A stretch of 64,000 bases of DNA from JAAYXS01 sp964550375 (lineage in GTDB: Bacteria > Planctomycetota > Phycisphaerae > UBA1845 > Fen-1342). The stretch is taken from assembly GCA_964550375.1 (NCBI GenBank), contig CAZJYX010000014.1:1-64000 (forward strand). The letters are read 5' to 3'. How positions within the stretch are numbered: the stretch's first letter is position 1; the number at the start of each line of letters is the position of its first letter. A program made the translations under genes and the position numbers. Shown one piece after another: positions 43,991 through 52,897 of the stretch. The notes under the pieces were generated by a model. The model did no database searches. It saw only the letters and a program-made list of their open reading frames with translations, and was not told the DNA's origin.

Positions 43991-44326
43991 CTAGAAAGCC
44001 TCGAAATCTCGCATCCGCCGCCGCAGACGAACGCCGCGGCGAGTCTTCCGACAGGCTGCAAAGTTCAAGCTGATGCTACGCCCGCCCCGCCCGGCTTTCC
44101 ACTCCCCCCATGAAGCCGCCCGAAACACCGCGCACAAGCCCGCGAATACACAGCGCCACCCAGCCGACCACGCCACCGTCACGTCGATGAACAGCACCTC
44201 TGCACCCGGCTGCCCGGCCCGATTAGTCCATTTGTGATAGACCGCCAGGCCAAAGTTGCACGCCTGCGTGGCACGGGCCGGGTCGTGCCGGGGCGAGCGC
44301 GCCGTCAGCGACCGCCCATGCAGGCC
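43991..44326 (-). pseudogene. decayed single-strand DNA-binding protein copy
   Basis: Reading the minus strand directly after the lipoprotein stop gives RHDPARATQACNFGLAVYHK and then WTNRAGQPGAEVLFIDVTV. This closely matches SSB beta strands ('RxTPxGTAVxNFxLAVNRKWT ... EVxFIDVTVWG'). Before it the usual start (MxxxNKVxLxGNLxRDPE) is broken, and after FIDVTV the sequence drifts to AWSAGWRCVF and loses the SSB pattern. There is no start codon in place. I read it as a decayed ssb fragment, between DoxX and the lipoprotein. The remaining gap (43870-43990) holds nothing I can name. Confidence 0.5.
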
Positions 44327-44950
44327 TCATTGCCGCCGCGCTGCAAAGGGCAGCCGCCACGTGGCGCCTGAGCGTATCTCAGTCACGCGCACTTCCTTGG
44401 CCGCGATATTCAGGTCGTACTGGTCCCGCCGCCCCGGAAACACCGCCCGGACGCCGCCGGCCGCCCGATCGCTAGCACGCTGATCCAGATAGCGCTGCAG
44501 CGCATCGTCCTGCGGCTCACTCACGTGCCAGCGAAACGTGCGACCGCCGGACAGCGCGACCAGGCGTATGTCGCGGATCTGCGCGTCCAGCTCCCCGCCA
44601 TCCCCCCCCGGCGGCAGCACGTCCACGACGGCGACCAGGAAGTACGCCCGCCAATCGCGCTCCGCCAGCGGCCGGAATCCAAGCAGCACGCCGTTCACAT
44701 CGCGCTGGGCGCCGGAAAACGGGGCCCCCGGGCCCGGAATGCCGATCTCGCCAATCGTCACGAGCGCCGGCCGATCGAAGTAGCGCGACCGGTCGCGCGC
44801 GGCGTCCCGCAACACGGTCGGATCCCCGCTGCCCTGTGTCGTGATGTACTCCGCGACGCGCGCCTGCCACACCGCTATGGGGTTCGGCGCCGCACAGCCG
44901 ACCAGAAATGCTATAGCGGGTAATGTCAATACCACGCCAACGCGCGTCAT
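44327..44950 (-). CDS. lipoprotein of unknown function
   Basis: From ATG 44950 the protein has 207 residues and a lipoprotein signal ending LPAIAFLVGC. The rest is beta-rich (VTIGEIGIPGPGAPFSGAQR, DWRAYFLVAVVDVLPPGGDG). No known family. The start follows the ankyrin gene by 13 bases, so the two form an operon. A longer Arg-rich frame to 45034 is an artefact of the overlap. Confidence 0.65.
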   Translation of the reverse strand: MTRVGVVLTLPAIAFLVGCAAPNPIAVWQARVAEYITTQGSGDPTVLRDAARDRSRYFDRPALVTIGEIGIPGPGAPFSGAQRDVNGVLLGFRPLAERDWRAYFLVAVVDVLPPGGDGGELDAQIRDIRLVALSGGRTFRWHVSEPQDDALQRYLDQRASDRAAGGVRAVFPGRRDQYDLNIAAKEVRVTEIRSGATWRLPFAARRQ

Positions 44951-44963
44951 CTGCCACTCACCG

Positions 44964-47069
44964 TCAGCGCCCCGTGCGCGCCTCCACCGGCGCCGCCAGC
45001 AACGCCTGCGGCACCTGCACCTGCCCCGAAACATCCCGATAAGTCATGCGCCGACTGTTGCCGGCCGCGTGCAACCGCTCTGCCACCACCAGACGCCTGG
45101 CTCGCACGGCCACGGCGTGGGCCGTAAGCCCAGCGGCGTTGCGGGCCTCGACACCCGCCCCCGCGGCCAGCAACTGCTCCACTACCGCCAGGTGGCCGGC
45201 CCGCGCCGCTTGGTGCAACGGCGTGGAACGATAGGCGTCAGCAGCGTTTGGATCCGCCCCGACGCCACAGAGCAAGGTCACTATCCGCACATCTCCGCGC
45301 GCCGCGGCGTCGTGCAGCGCGGTGCAGCCGAATTCGTCGGCACAGCCCACGACCGCGCCGGCCTCAAGCAACGCGACCACTACTTGGACGTGCCCCTGGC
45401 GCGCGGCGATGTGCAGCGGCGTAACGCCATAGGCCGCGCGGGCGTCCGGCGCGGCCCCGCGCAGCACCAGGCCGGCCGCGATGTCCGCCGCACCAACCCG
45501 GGCGGCCACGTGCAACGGCGTCTCGCCATCGATACTCCCCACGTCGACCGCCGCGCCGGCGCCCAGAAACACGGCCACGCTCTCCGCCGCGCGGCTTTGC
45601 ACGGCCCAGTGCAGCGGCGTGCGGCCCAGGTCGTCCGCATGCTCAATATCCGCGCCGGCCTCCAGCAGCATGGCCAGGATCGCCGGCTGGGCAGCCGCCT
45701 TGTGTAGCGGCGTCACGCCCCGCACCGTACACGCATTCGGATTGGCGCCATATTCCAGCAACAGCGCAACAATGCCAGCGCGGCTGGTCGCCGCCACGTG
45801 CAACGCCGTCTGCCCGCGGCACGCGCTCGGCGTGTGCGCCGCCGCGCTGGTTGCGTCCACATCGACACCCTGGCGCAGCACGCTACCCAGCGCCGTCAGG
45901 TCACCCGCGGCCACCGCCTCATGCAGCAACAAGACCAAGTCTTCATCTTCGGCGGCGCGCGGCGGCGCGCAGGCACACGTGTTGTATGCGCCGACCAGCC
46001 CATCGACCACACCGGTATGACCGTAGTAATCACCATGGTATGTCTGCAGCTCAACGAACATGCGTGCTAAGTAGCTTGGTGGCAGGGGCTCGCCATGCAC
46101 GTCGACATACCAGGCACGCATGTTGCGGCAGCGCGGCTGGATCGCGCTGCGCACCTGCGCACTGAAGTAGGGCTCGTAGAGATTGGGGTTGAGCGCCTCG
46201 TCAAAGTGCTCGGAGAAGAAGCGGGCCAGGAAATCGGAATCGGGTCGCACGTGCGGGCTGATCGTCCAGCGCTCGTCCTCAAGCACTAACATCGGCGGGC
46301 TGGGTTGGCCGCGCAGCCGGATTTCCTGCGTCAGGTTGAGGTAGAACAGCAACCCGAGATAGTTCGCCGCGAGATCGCCATTGGATACGACGCTTGAGGT
46401 GAGCTTCCCCAGCAGCCGGTACTCGGAGAAGTAGAAGTGATCGCCGGCGCCCAGGGCAATCGCGGCCTGGCGGGCCGCCTCCGGGCTCCCGCCGCGGTCA
46501 ATCACCTGCTGGTAACCGTCGAAGTAGTTGATGCCGTTGTGCACGAAGTGGCCGATCTTGTCCGTGCCGAGGTACAGGCCATTCACCATGATGGTCGAGG
46601 AGCGCCACAACAGGTAGAACTGGCGCGGGTCAAGCGGGAAATGGGCCCGGTCGTAAATGCACGGCACCGGCCGGTGCGCCACGACCAGCCCCGGATACCG
46701 CCGCTTCATCTCGGCCGAATGGAAGAGCCGCTCCAGATCCTGGATGTAGCTCACGAATGAGGGGAACTCGCCGCAGACCGCCCGGGCCATGTGCGCCGTC
46801 GAGTGCAGCCGGCCCAACTCGGCCGGATTGCCGCCGGCCGCCAAGCAGCGGTCGATGTCGCGATTCGTCTTGGCGACGGCTCGCGCGATCCGCTCGTAGA
46901 AGTCCTGGGTCAAGAACGGGCCCAGGTCGGCATACACCCGCCCGACCGGCAGAGTGAAATGATCCACCTCATGGGCGCCGGCAGAAGAGCCCCAGCCGAC
47001 AGCTACCAGCGCCAGCAGCACGGCACCCCTGTGCAACCCCGGAATCACCCGCCGCGCGCCAACCTCCAT
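44964..47069 (-). CDS. secreted ankyrin-repeat protein
   Basis: The 701-residue protein starts at ATG 47069 with GGGAGG nine bases upstream and has a signal peptide (LLALVAVGWGSSAGAHE). Residues ~35-380 form an unknown globular domain with LYLGTDKIGHFVHNGINYFD and YLGLLFYLNLTQEIR. From about 390 to 690 lie eight or nine ankyrin repeats (for example RGQTALHVAATSRAGIVALL, TPLHIAARQGHVQVVVALLE, STPLHQAARAGHLAVVEQLL). Ankyrin repeats are usually protein-binding and cytoplasmic, so an exported set is uncommon. It precedes the lipoprotein gene. Confidence 0.75.
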   Translation of the reverse strand: MEVGARRVIPGLHRGAVLLALVAVGWGSSAGAHEVDHFTLPVGRVYADLGPFLTQDFYERIARAVAKTNRDIDRCLAAGGNPAELGRLHSTAHMARAVCGEFPSFVSYIQDLERLFHSAEMKRRYPGLVVAHRPVPCIYDRAHFPLDPRQFYLLWRSSTIMVNGLYLGTDKIGHFVHNGINYFDGYQQVIDRGGSPEAARQAAIALGAGDHFYFSEYRLLGKLTSSVVSNGDLAANYLGLLFYLNLTQEIRLRGQPSPPMLVLEDERWTISPHVRPDSDFLARFFSEHFDEALNPNLYEPYFSAQVRSAIQPRCRNMRAWYVDVHGEPLPPSYLARMFVELQTYHGDYYGHTGVVDGLVGAYNTCACAPPRAAEDEDLVLLLHEAVAAGDLTALGSVLRQGVDVDATSAAAHTPSACRGQTALHVAATSRAGIVALLLEYGANPNACTVRGVTPLHKAAAQPAILAMLLEAGADIEHADDLGRTPLHWAVQSRAAESVAVFLGAGAAVDVGSIDGETPLHVAARVGAADIAAGLVLRGAAPDARAAYGVTPLHIAARQGHVQVVVALLEAGAVVGCADEFGCTALHDAAARGDVRIVTLLCGVGADPNAADAYRSTPLHQAARAGHLAVVEQLLAAGAGVEARNAAGLTAHAVAVRARRLVVAERLHAAGNSRRMTYRDVSGQVQVPQALLAAPVEARTGR

Positions 47070-47295
47070 GCCCGTCAGCCTCCCGTGCTTCACGGTCTTG
47101 CCACCCACCACCGCCGCCGGCCTGGCCTAACTACACCCTGCGACACAGCCGCAACCGCGGCGAATGTCACGCCCGCTCCGCGTGCGAACATAAACCGCTC
47201 ACGCACCGGCGCCGAGCACTGCCAGACCGCCCCGGCGGGCCTTATCTGGCGCCCCCCAGACGCTCCGGGCACCACCGCCACCGTGCTCGGCCTCA

Positions 47296-48513
47296 GTGCC
47301 AGCCTCTGCCATCCTAGCCCACCACCCCCGTTCTGCAAGTCATCCCGTCGCCGCCTTCTCCGCGCTCCTCACCGGCGGAAACGCCGCCATCTACCGCCAG
47401 TACACCTGGGACGCCGAAAACCGGCTCATCCGGGTCGAGCCCGGCGGAACGCCGCAGACCAACAACCTCAAGGTCGAGTTCCAGTACGACTACCGCGGCC
47501 GGCGAATCGAGAAGAAAGTCTGGACGTACAACGCCGGCTGGAGCCTCTCCGAGCACCTCAAGTTCATCTGGGGCGGTGCCGGCGCGGGCCCGGACGACGG
47601 CTGGCTGCTGCTGCTCGAGCTGGACGGTGCATCCACCGACGCCGTTCTGCGTAGATACACCTGGGGCTTGGATGTGGCCGGTTTGGCGGGTAGGATGAAC
47701 TCGCTGGCGGCGGCCGGCGGGATTGGCGGGTTGCTGGCGGTTCAGGACGCCGGGGCGAGCCAGGATTACGTCTATTTCCACGACGCCCTGGGCAGCGTGG
47801 GGCAGGTGCTCGACCTGGCGGCGGCGACGGCGGGAGCGGCCATGGTGGCGAAATACGAGTATGACCCGTACGGCAACCAAACCAACGTGGCCGGCGGGTA
47901 CGACCAGCCGTTCCGCTTCAGCGGCAAGTACCACGACGCCGAAACGGGGCTGGGCTACTGGGGCTACCGCTACTACAACCCGGTGCTCGGGCGCTGGATC
48001 AACCGGGATCCGCTGGGCGAGCTGGGCGGGCTGAATCTGTATGCGTACGTGAACAACAACGCGACGAACAACGTAGACTACCTGGGCTTGTCTCTCATAT
48101 GTGTTGTTCGCTGTGCGTATTACTGCTGGGGGTGCGGCAGTGCTTTTGCATGTGTGGGAGCGGCGGGCGCGTACTGTGGCGATTCTGAACGTGAAACCGA
48201 ATGTTGGAATGACTGTTATGAGGGGCATGGAGATCCGACGGGCTGCCTCGTTCAATGCTCAATAGACTGGAAGCCAGGCCAAGGGCGAAAGTGGAAGGAC
48301 TGCTTCAGAGGGAGATCAGAGAAATGCAGACGGCTAGATAAGACGTGTACGTCCTGCGTTACGTGTGCAGTCACGTGCACAATCAAATGGATGTTTCCAA
48401 CCTTCATAATGCCCGATGAACATCCGTCGCTTGATACTCATGAGTCGCCGGCGGCGGATGGCTTTGGAGAACTGTCCGATGCGACATGGTCAGCAGTCCG
48501 CGCGTCGCGCTGA
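47296..48513 (+). CDS. N-terminally truncated RHS protein with Cys-rich tip
   Basis: The 405-residue frame enters the RHS core abruptly (YRQYTWDAENRLIRVEPGGT) with no signal or long YD-repeat array, so the 5' part of the gene is gone. The core continues FEYQYDYRGRRIEKKV-like and YVYFHDALGSVGQVLD, then YDPYGNQTNVAGGYDQPFRF, and ends RDPLGELGGLNLYAYVNNN. From about residue 266 the tip follows: 16 cysteines in about 105 residues (CVVRCAYYCWGCGSAFAC, CWNDCYEG, CTSCVTCAVTC). The tip looks less GC-rich, the usual mark of exchanged RHS toxins. Expression is doubtful because no start region survives. The next gene overlaps its 3' end. Confidence 0.75.
   Translation: MPASAILAHHPRSASHPVAAFSALLTGGNAAIYRQYTWDAENRLIRVEPGGTPQTNNLKVEFQYDYRGRRIEKKVWTYNAGWSLSEHLKFIWGGAGAGPDDGWLLLLELDGASTDAVLRRYTWGLDVAGLAGRMNSLAAAGGIGGLLAVQDAGASQDYVYFHDALGSVGQVLDLAAATAGAAMVAKYEYDPYGNQTNVAGGYDQPFRFSGKYHDAETGLGYWGYRYYNPVLGRWINRDPLGELGGLNLYAYVNNNATNNVDYLGLSLICVVRCAYYCWGCGSAFACVGAAGAYCGDSERETECWNDCYEGHGDPTGCLVQCSIDWKPGQGRKWKDCFRGRSEKCRRLDKTCTSCVTCAVTCTIKWMFPTFIMPDEHPSLDTHESPAADGFGELSDATWSAVRASR
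47637..47733 (+). repeat. 97-bp direct repeat, copy A (RHS core)
   Basis: This segment of the RHS core encodes DAVLRRYTWGLDVAGLAGRM and following residues. It recurs at 50195-50291 with two base changes in 97. Homology falls away after both ends. Confidence 0.95.
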
Positions 48514-50194
48514 GTGCCGAACAGGATGTGCAACGCCGCTTGCGTCGAGAAGAGCCATATTGCGCTACGTGGTGCCTTCCTGCGCAGCGGTAGCCATACT
48601 GCTTCTGTGCCTGGGTTGCTCACGCAGTGAGGACGATCGGCTCCTCGATGACTCAGTGTCATCCGCACTTGCGGCCTATTCTTCGCGAGACCGGCAGGCC
48701 ATGGAAACCGCGCTCGAGTCGCTGATGCCATTTGGCGAACGTGCGGTGGACCGACTGCGCGACAGACTCAGAGGTCGTAGCGAATCTGAAAAGGGCTTCG
48801 CCGGAATGGTGCTCGCTGACATCGGCAGCGAGCAGGCCTATGGCGTGTTAGTGGATGCACTGCGTGGACGCACGGGCTTGGAGACCCGGCTGGCCGCAGT
48901 CCTCTTGGCGAGCTTTGTCGAACGCAACCTGTGGGAGCCCGCCCGGGCCCGGCAGGTTGCCGGGGCGGGAGAAGCGGCCCTGGAGTTTCTGCGCGATTCG
49001 TCGTCCTATCCGGAGCAGACCGCCGCAGTCCACCTGGTGGTTGCGCTGCAGATTAAGGAGGCCTTGCCGGAACTTCAGCGGCTGGCCCGCGCAGGAGAGC
49101 GGCCGCAGCAACGTTGGCGGGCCGCGGAGGCCTTCTTCAAGCTAAGTGGCACAGCCGCACCGTTTGTGCCGGCAAATGAGCGTTTCGGCGACGTCAGTAT
49201 TCAGGAGGACCTTCTCAAGAAGCTCGTTTCCGTCGACATCAGTGGCGAGGCAATATTCGCAGCGCGTCTGGTTGCACATCCCGCCGGCGGCAGCGCGATT
49301 GCAGCGTTCCATCAGGCGCGCGCCGACGCCCGCACGGGAGTACGTGTCCTCGACGCTTCCGGGGAGATCATGGAGGCGTACAGCATTGCGGGATTGCTGT
49401 CCAGGCCCCTGATGCCGCGGGCGGCCGGACAGGCGCAGGTGCCCGCCATGGTAGCCCTGCAGCAGAACAATGTTCGGGATCGTGGGAATTGCGTTGCGGC
49501 GTTCGACTTTGCGGGTAACCGCCTCTGGTCGCATGAGTTAGAGGCCGGCTCTTTCGGCCGGCTGACATGTTTGTACGGCACGGATCGCCAGCCGTATGCG
49601 CTGGTGGTCTCCGGGTCGGACAGGGTGTTGGCTACGATGTCGCTGGACGGGCGGTTGCACAGTGCCGGTCCGGTGTTGCCTGGACGCATCTTGGCCGTGA
49701 GTGAGTGCATTCCCGATCGCCTCCTGGCGTACCGCTCCACCACCGGGTACATCTACACGCTGGACAGCGCCGGAGTTGTGATCTCGGAGGCGCAGTCAGG
49801 GTCCATCTACGACGCAGTATTCGTTCCTGGCGGCGACGGGGATTATACCATCGTCTGTACGACTGCCGCGGATGGGCAGCCGATGTTGACGTTTCTGGAT
49901 TCCAGCATGGCGGAACTGGCCACGTGCCAGATTGCAGGCCCGATCGGGGCCATTGCTCCTTTATATGGGCGCTGTGATGACGAATCTGCGTATGTGCTGG
50001 TTCTTTGCAGGACAGGCGAACTCTTGGCCATCGATATGGATGGCGTTCTGCGCTGGCGTGGCCAGGTCGCTGACCAGGATGGGGCATTGTCTTCGGACGT
50101 CGGCCTCGACATCTTGCGAGACGACGCCGAGGGTACGGCCACGATTCTCGCCCATTGGTCACAGCGCGTTACCGTCTGGCGATACGCCAAATAG
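48479..50194 (+). CDS. lipoprotein with HEAT- and propeller-like parts, cassette partner
   Basis: From ATG 48479 (GGAG nine bases before) the protein has 571 residues and a lipobox in VAILLLCLGC. The frame is open back to 48416. The N-terminal half looks like helical HEAT-type repeats (AVDRLRDRLRGRSESEKGFA, LPELQRLARAGERP). The C-terminal half has short beta repeats like a propeller (YALVVSGSDRVLATMSLDGR, LLAIDMDGVLRWRGQVADQD). It overlaps the RHS tip gene by 35 bases and ends one base before copy B of the repeat. Position is that of an RHS immunity gene, but the size is unusual for immunity, so the role is open. GC looks lower than around. Confidence 0.6.
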   Translation: MRHGQQSARRAECRTGCATPLASRRAILRYVVPSCAAVAILLLCLGCSRSEDDRLLDDSVSSALAAYSSRDRQAMETALESLMPFGERAVDRLRDRLRGRSESEKGFAGMVLADIGSEQAYGVLVDALRGRTGLETRLAAVLLASFVERNLWEPARARQVAGAGEAALEFLRDSSSYPEQTAAVHLVVALQIKEALPELQRLARAGERPQQRWRAAEAFFKLSGTAAPFVPANERFGDVSIQEDLLKKLVSVDISGEAIFAARLVAHPAGGSAIAAFHQARADARTGVRVLDASGEIMEAYSIAGLLSRPLMPRAAGQAQVPAMVALQQNNVRDRGNCVAAFDFAGNRLWSHELEAGSFGRLTCLYGTDRQPYALVVSGSDRVLATMSLDGRLHSAGPVLPGRILAVSECIPDRLLAYRSTTGYIYTLDSAGVVISEAQSGSIYDAVFVPGGDGDYTIVCTTAADGQPMLTFLDSSMAELATCQIAGPIGAIAPLYGRCDDESAYVLVLCRTGELLAIDMDGVLRWRGQVADQDGALSSDVGLDILRDDAEGTATILAHWSQRVTVWRYAK

Positions 50195-50291
50195 CGACGC
50201 CGTTCTGCGTAGATACACCTGGGGCTTGGACGTGGCCGGCTTGGCGGGTAGGATGAACTCGCTGGCGGCGGCCGGCGGGATTGGCGGGTTG
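50195..50291 (+). repeat. 97-bp direct repeat, copy B (RHS core remnant)
   Basis: It matches 47637-47733 at 95 of 97 bases and starts directly after the stop (TAG 50192-50194) of the lipoprotein gene. The RHS core does not continue: at 50292 homology ends, and eight bases later lies the stop of the NlpC/P60 gene. Confidence 0.95.
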
Positions 50292-50298
50292 TCGGTGG

Positions 50299-51480
50299 TC
50301 AGGGACGCTTGGCCATGAAGAACGTGTGGTCGAGGTCCGCCTCGTAATAGCGATCGTTGGCGTTCAGGCTGCCGATGCGGACAAACGGCCTGGCGGCATG
50401 AACGAAACGGGCGCCGTCAACGGCAATCGCGGTGTGGTGGATCCGGCCCGCGGCGTTCAGGAAGAAGAGCTGATCTCCGGGCCTCAGGTCCGTCCGGTGC
50501 CAGGCCGTGGCCACCAGCCGGCCGGCGAAGGCCTGCTGCCAGGCGTCGCGTGCCGTCGGCTGGCCGCAACGGGCCCAGACGTTTGTGACGAAGCCGCTGC
50601 AATCCACGCCGGCCGGCGACCGGCCGCCGAACACGTAGGGCACCCCCAGCGAACACTGCGCGGCCGCGGCCCGGGCCCGGCCGGCGCTGTCGGAATCATC
50701 GATACGTACGGAGGCGGTGGGCACGGTCAGTTCACCGCCGTCAGGCAGCAGAATGACGCAGTCGTCCCCCACTGTCCGGACGAGCGGCAGCCGCGCGCCG
50801 CGTGGGATGGTTGCCTCCGGCCCCGGCACGTCGTTCAGCAGAACGACAGCCGCGCGACGGCAGTAGTCGTCGAAGCGGTCGGCCATCATGGGCTCGATGG
50901 CGGCGGAGGGTGTCCAGCCCCAGTAGCCATCGCCGGCCAATAGCAGGTAGTAATCGTCCTGCTCGTCTAGCAGAAACACGGCTTCGCCGAAGAGCAGGTC
51001 CGTTTGGCGGTCGGCCGTGGGCTCGGGCTGCGTGTAGGTGAGGGTGTTTGCCTGCCGGCACACGCCGAAGAGCCGGTCGCCCAGCCGGATACGATTCGGC
51101 AGCGGCTCGACGGCGCTGGTGACGTCCGTTACGCCAATGCTCTGCAGCGCTGCCACCAGTCCGGCGGTGAGTTGCGGGGCGTTCGTACGCCCGCGCAGCA
51201 CGACCTCAGTGGGGCCGACGTCCGGCGTGACATCGAAGTACACCAGGCTGCGGTTGGTAATGGCGGTCTCAGCGTAGCGGCTGCAGAACCAAGCGATGTG
51301 CTCGCGTGGCAGCGCCCCGACCGGCCAGATGACCCGGGCCAGGCGGCGGGCCGGCGCAGCGTCGGACTCCGGGCGGTCGGCCGGCTGAGCGGCCGCGGCG
51401 GTTGACGAACGGTTAAGGCAATTCGGCCACAAAAGGGCCAGGCCGAGAATCGTGCAGACGACCATTGAGGCAGGGCGCAC
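50299..51480 (-). CDS. NlpC/P60 cell-wall hydrolase with SH3-like domains
   Basis: From GTG 51480 (GAGGTG upstream) it has 393 residues and a signal span (MVVCTILGLALLWPNC). The middle contains SH3b-type strands (YYLLLAGDGYWGWTPSAAIE, IPRGARLPLVRTVGDDCVIL). The C-terminal domain is NlpC/P60: catalytic Cys near 294 in GVDCSGFVTNVWARCG, His near 349 in IHHTAIAVDG, and a second polar site at RFVHAARP. Such enzymes cut stem peptides of peptidoglycan outside the membrane. The alternative upstream start at 51567 lacks a good site. Confidence 0.87.
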   Translation of the reverse strand: MRPASMVVCTILGLALLWPNCLNRSSTAAAAQPADRPESDAAPARRLARVIWPVGALPREHIAWFCSRYAETAITNRSLVYFDVTPDVGPTEVVLRGRTNAPQLTAGLVAALQSIGVTDVTSAVEPLPNRIRLGDRLFGVCRQANTLTYTQPEPTADRQTDLLFGEAVFLLDEQDDYYLLLAGDGYWGWTPSAAIEPMMADRFDDYCRRAAVVLLNDVPGPEATIPRGARLPLVRTVGDDCVILLPDGGELTVPTASVRIDDSDSAGRARAAAAQCSLGVPYVFGGRSPAGVDCSGFVTNVWARCGQPTARDAWQQAFAGRLVATAWHRTDLRPGDQLFFLNAAGRIHHTAIAVDGARFVHAARPFVRIGSLNANDRYYEADLDHTFFMAKRP

Positions 51481-51579
51481 CAGACACCTCGCAGTGGTTA
51501 AGAAACGGCCAAAGCTACTCAGAAGAACCCTATTGTGCCAGGGACGGAAGTCTCCGGCCATGCTCATGCGGGCGGCGCG

Positions 51580-52254
51580 CTACACGTCCGTGCGGCGGTA
51601 GTACCAGTCGACGTAGTCCTGGTCGGCGGCCGGGGGTTCGCCGGCCTGTGCGGCGGTCTCCGGCGGCGGCAGAATGGCTTTGTCTCCCGGCTGCCAGCCT
51701 TCCGGCGTGTAGACGTCGTGCCGGTCGCAGGTCTGCATGGCGGTGACGAGCCGCAGGATCTCGGCCACCGAGCGGCCGACCGCCAGCGGGTAGTAGAGCA
51801 TGCCGCGCAGGATGCCCTCGGGGTCGATGATGAACACCGCCCGGACGGTCGAGGTGTCGCTGGCCCCCGGTTGGATCATGCCGTAAGTGCTGGCGACCCA
51901 CATCGAGACGTCCTCGATGATCGGGAAGGGCACCTGCACGCCGAACTTCTCCTTGATACTGCGGATCCACGCCAGGTGAGAAAAGTTGCTGTCGATCGAC
52001 AGCCCGAGCAGCTCGCAGCCCAGGGCCTGGAACTGCGCGTAGGCTTGCGAGAAGCCGACAATCTCGCTGGCACAGACGGGGGTGAAGTCGGCCGGGTGCG
52101 AGAAGAGCACTAGCCAGCGGCCGCGGTAGTCGCTCAGACTCTTACGTCCGTGCGTGGTATTGGCCTCGAAATCCGGGGCCGCCTCATACAGGCGCGGCGT
52201 TAGGCGCAGGTTCTCGGGATCGATGACGCGGTTTCCGACGCGTATGCCGTTCAT
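51580..52254 (-). CDS. peroxiredoxin, Prx6/AhpC-TSA type
   Basis: The 224-residue protein starts at ATG 52254 with GGAGGAG upstream; the frame two codons longer begins with TTG. The peroxidatic Cys61 lies in FSHPADFTPVCASEIVGFSQ. The C-terminal extension has TPEGWQPGDKAILPP, typical of the archaeal/thermophile and 1-Cys-like Prx6 branch. A second cysteine in AMQTCDRHDVY is in the resolving position of some members. It reduces peroxides with thiol donors in the cytoplasm. Neighbouring genes give no redox partner. Confidence 0.93.
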   Translation of the reverse strand: MNGIRVGNRVIDPENLRLTPRLYEAAPDFEANTTHGRKSLSDYRGRWLVLFSHPADFTPVCASEIVGFSQAYAQFQALGCELLGLSIDSNFSHLAWIRSIKEKFGVQVPFPIIEDVSMWVASTYGMIQPGASDTSTVRAVFIIDPEGILRGMLYYPLAVGRSVAEILRLVTAMQTCDRHDVYTPEGWQPGDKAILPPPETAAQAGEPPAADQDYVDWYYRRTDV

Positions 52255-52296
52255 GAACAACTCCTCCAGGCTGTCGGCTCGTATGGCGGGCCGCCG

Positions 52297-52737
52297 CTAG
52301 CCGATCACGGGATACTTCCGGCACATGGCCGTCAGGTCGGACACCAGGGCTGGCAGATCGGCTGCCAAGCCGCGAAACTCGAAGCTCAGGACGGCGCCCG
52401 TGCCGGGCGGATAAGTCGTCAGGCCGCACCAGCGGACCAGCCCGGCGGCAGTCAGCTCGGCCCGTAATTCCACCAGGTCCTCCACTGTGGAGAGCGCGGC
52501 CTGGCCGTGGCCCCGCGCCTGGGCGGCTTCCAGATCGCGCAGGAAGTCGGCCAGGTCTTCAGCCCGCAAGCGGCCGGCGAAATCAGCCTGGTAGCCCGGC
52601 AGCACGATTGCCACGCCCACCGTAAGCCAGTTGGCGTCCTCGGCGACCGGCGCATCAGGATACGTGCGGCCTTGTACCGCCAGCGTCACCCGGACATCGC
52701 CGTTGCCTTCCGCCTGTCCGCTGATTGTAAGCTTCAT
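52297..52737 (-). CDS. small soluble protein, possibly immunity-type
   Basis: The 146-residue protein has a start of alternating beta strands (KLTISGQAEGNGDVRVTLAV) and a helix LRAEDLADFLRDLEAAQA. The end (GAVLSFEFRGLAADLPALVS) is again sheet-like. The pattern is similar to WapI-type immunity proteins, but this is weak. It lies 42 bases upstream of the peroxiredoxin start and may be co-transcribed. I would call the function unknown. Confidence 0.55.
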   Translation of the reverse strand: MKLTISGQAEGNGDVRVTLAVQGRTYPDAPVAEDANWLTVGVAIVLPGYQADFAGRLRAEDLADFLRDLEAAQARGHGQAALSTVEDLVELRAELTAAGLVRWCGLTTYPPGTGAVLSFEFRGLAADLPALVSDLTAMCRKYPVIG

Positions 52738-52897
52738 GGCGCTGGCACCTCAGCGACGCTGTTGCCCGTCTGGCCGTCGGCGCGCCGCAATCCCCGGAAC
52801 GCGATAAGTGACTGGGCATGCACACCGCCGTGCCCCTGCAGCTTATCCGGTTCCAGTCTTGTTGGGAAGGAACCCCGCCGGCGGCCGGCCGCGGCGC

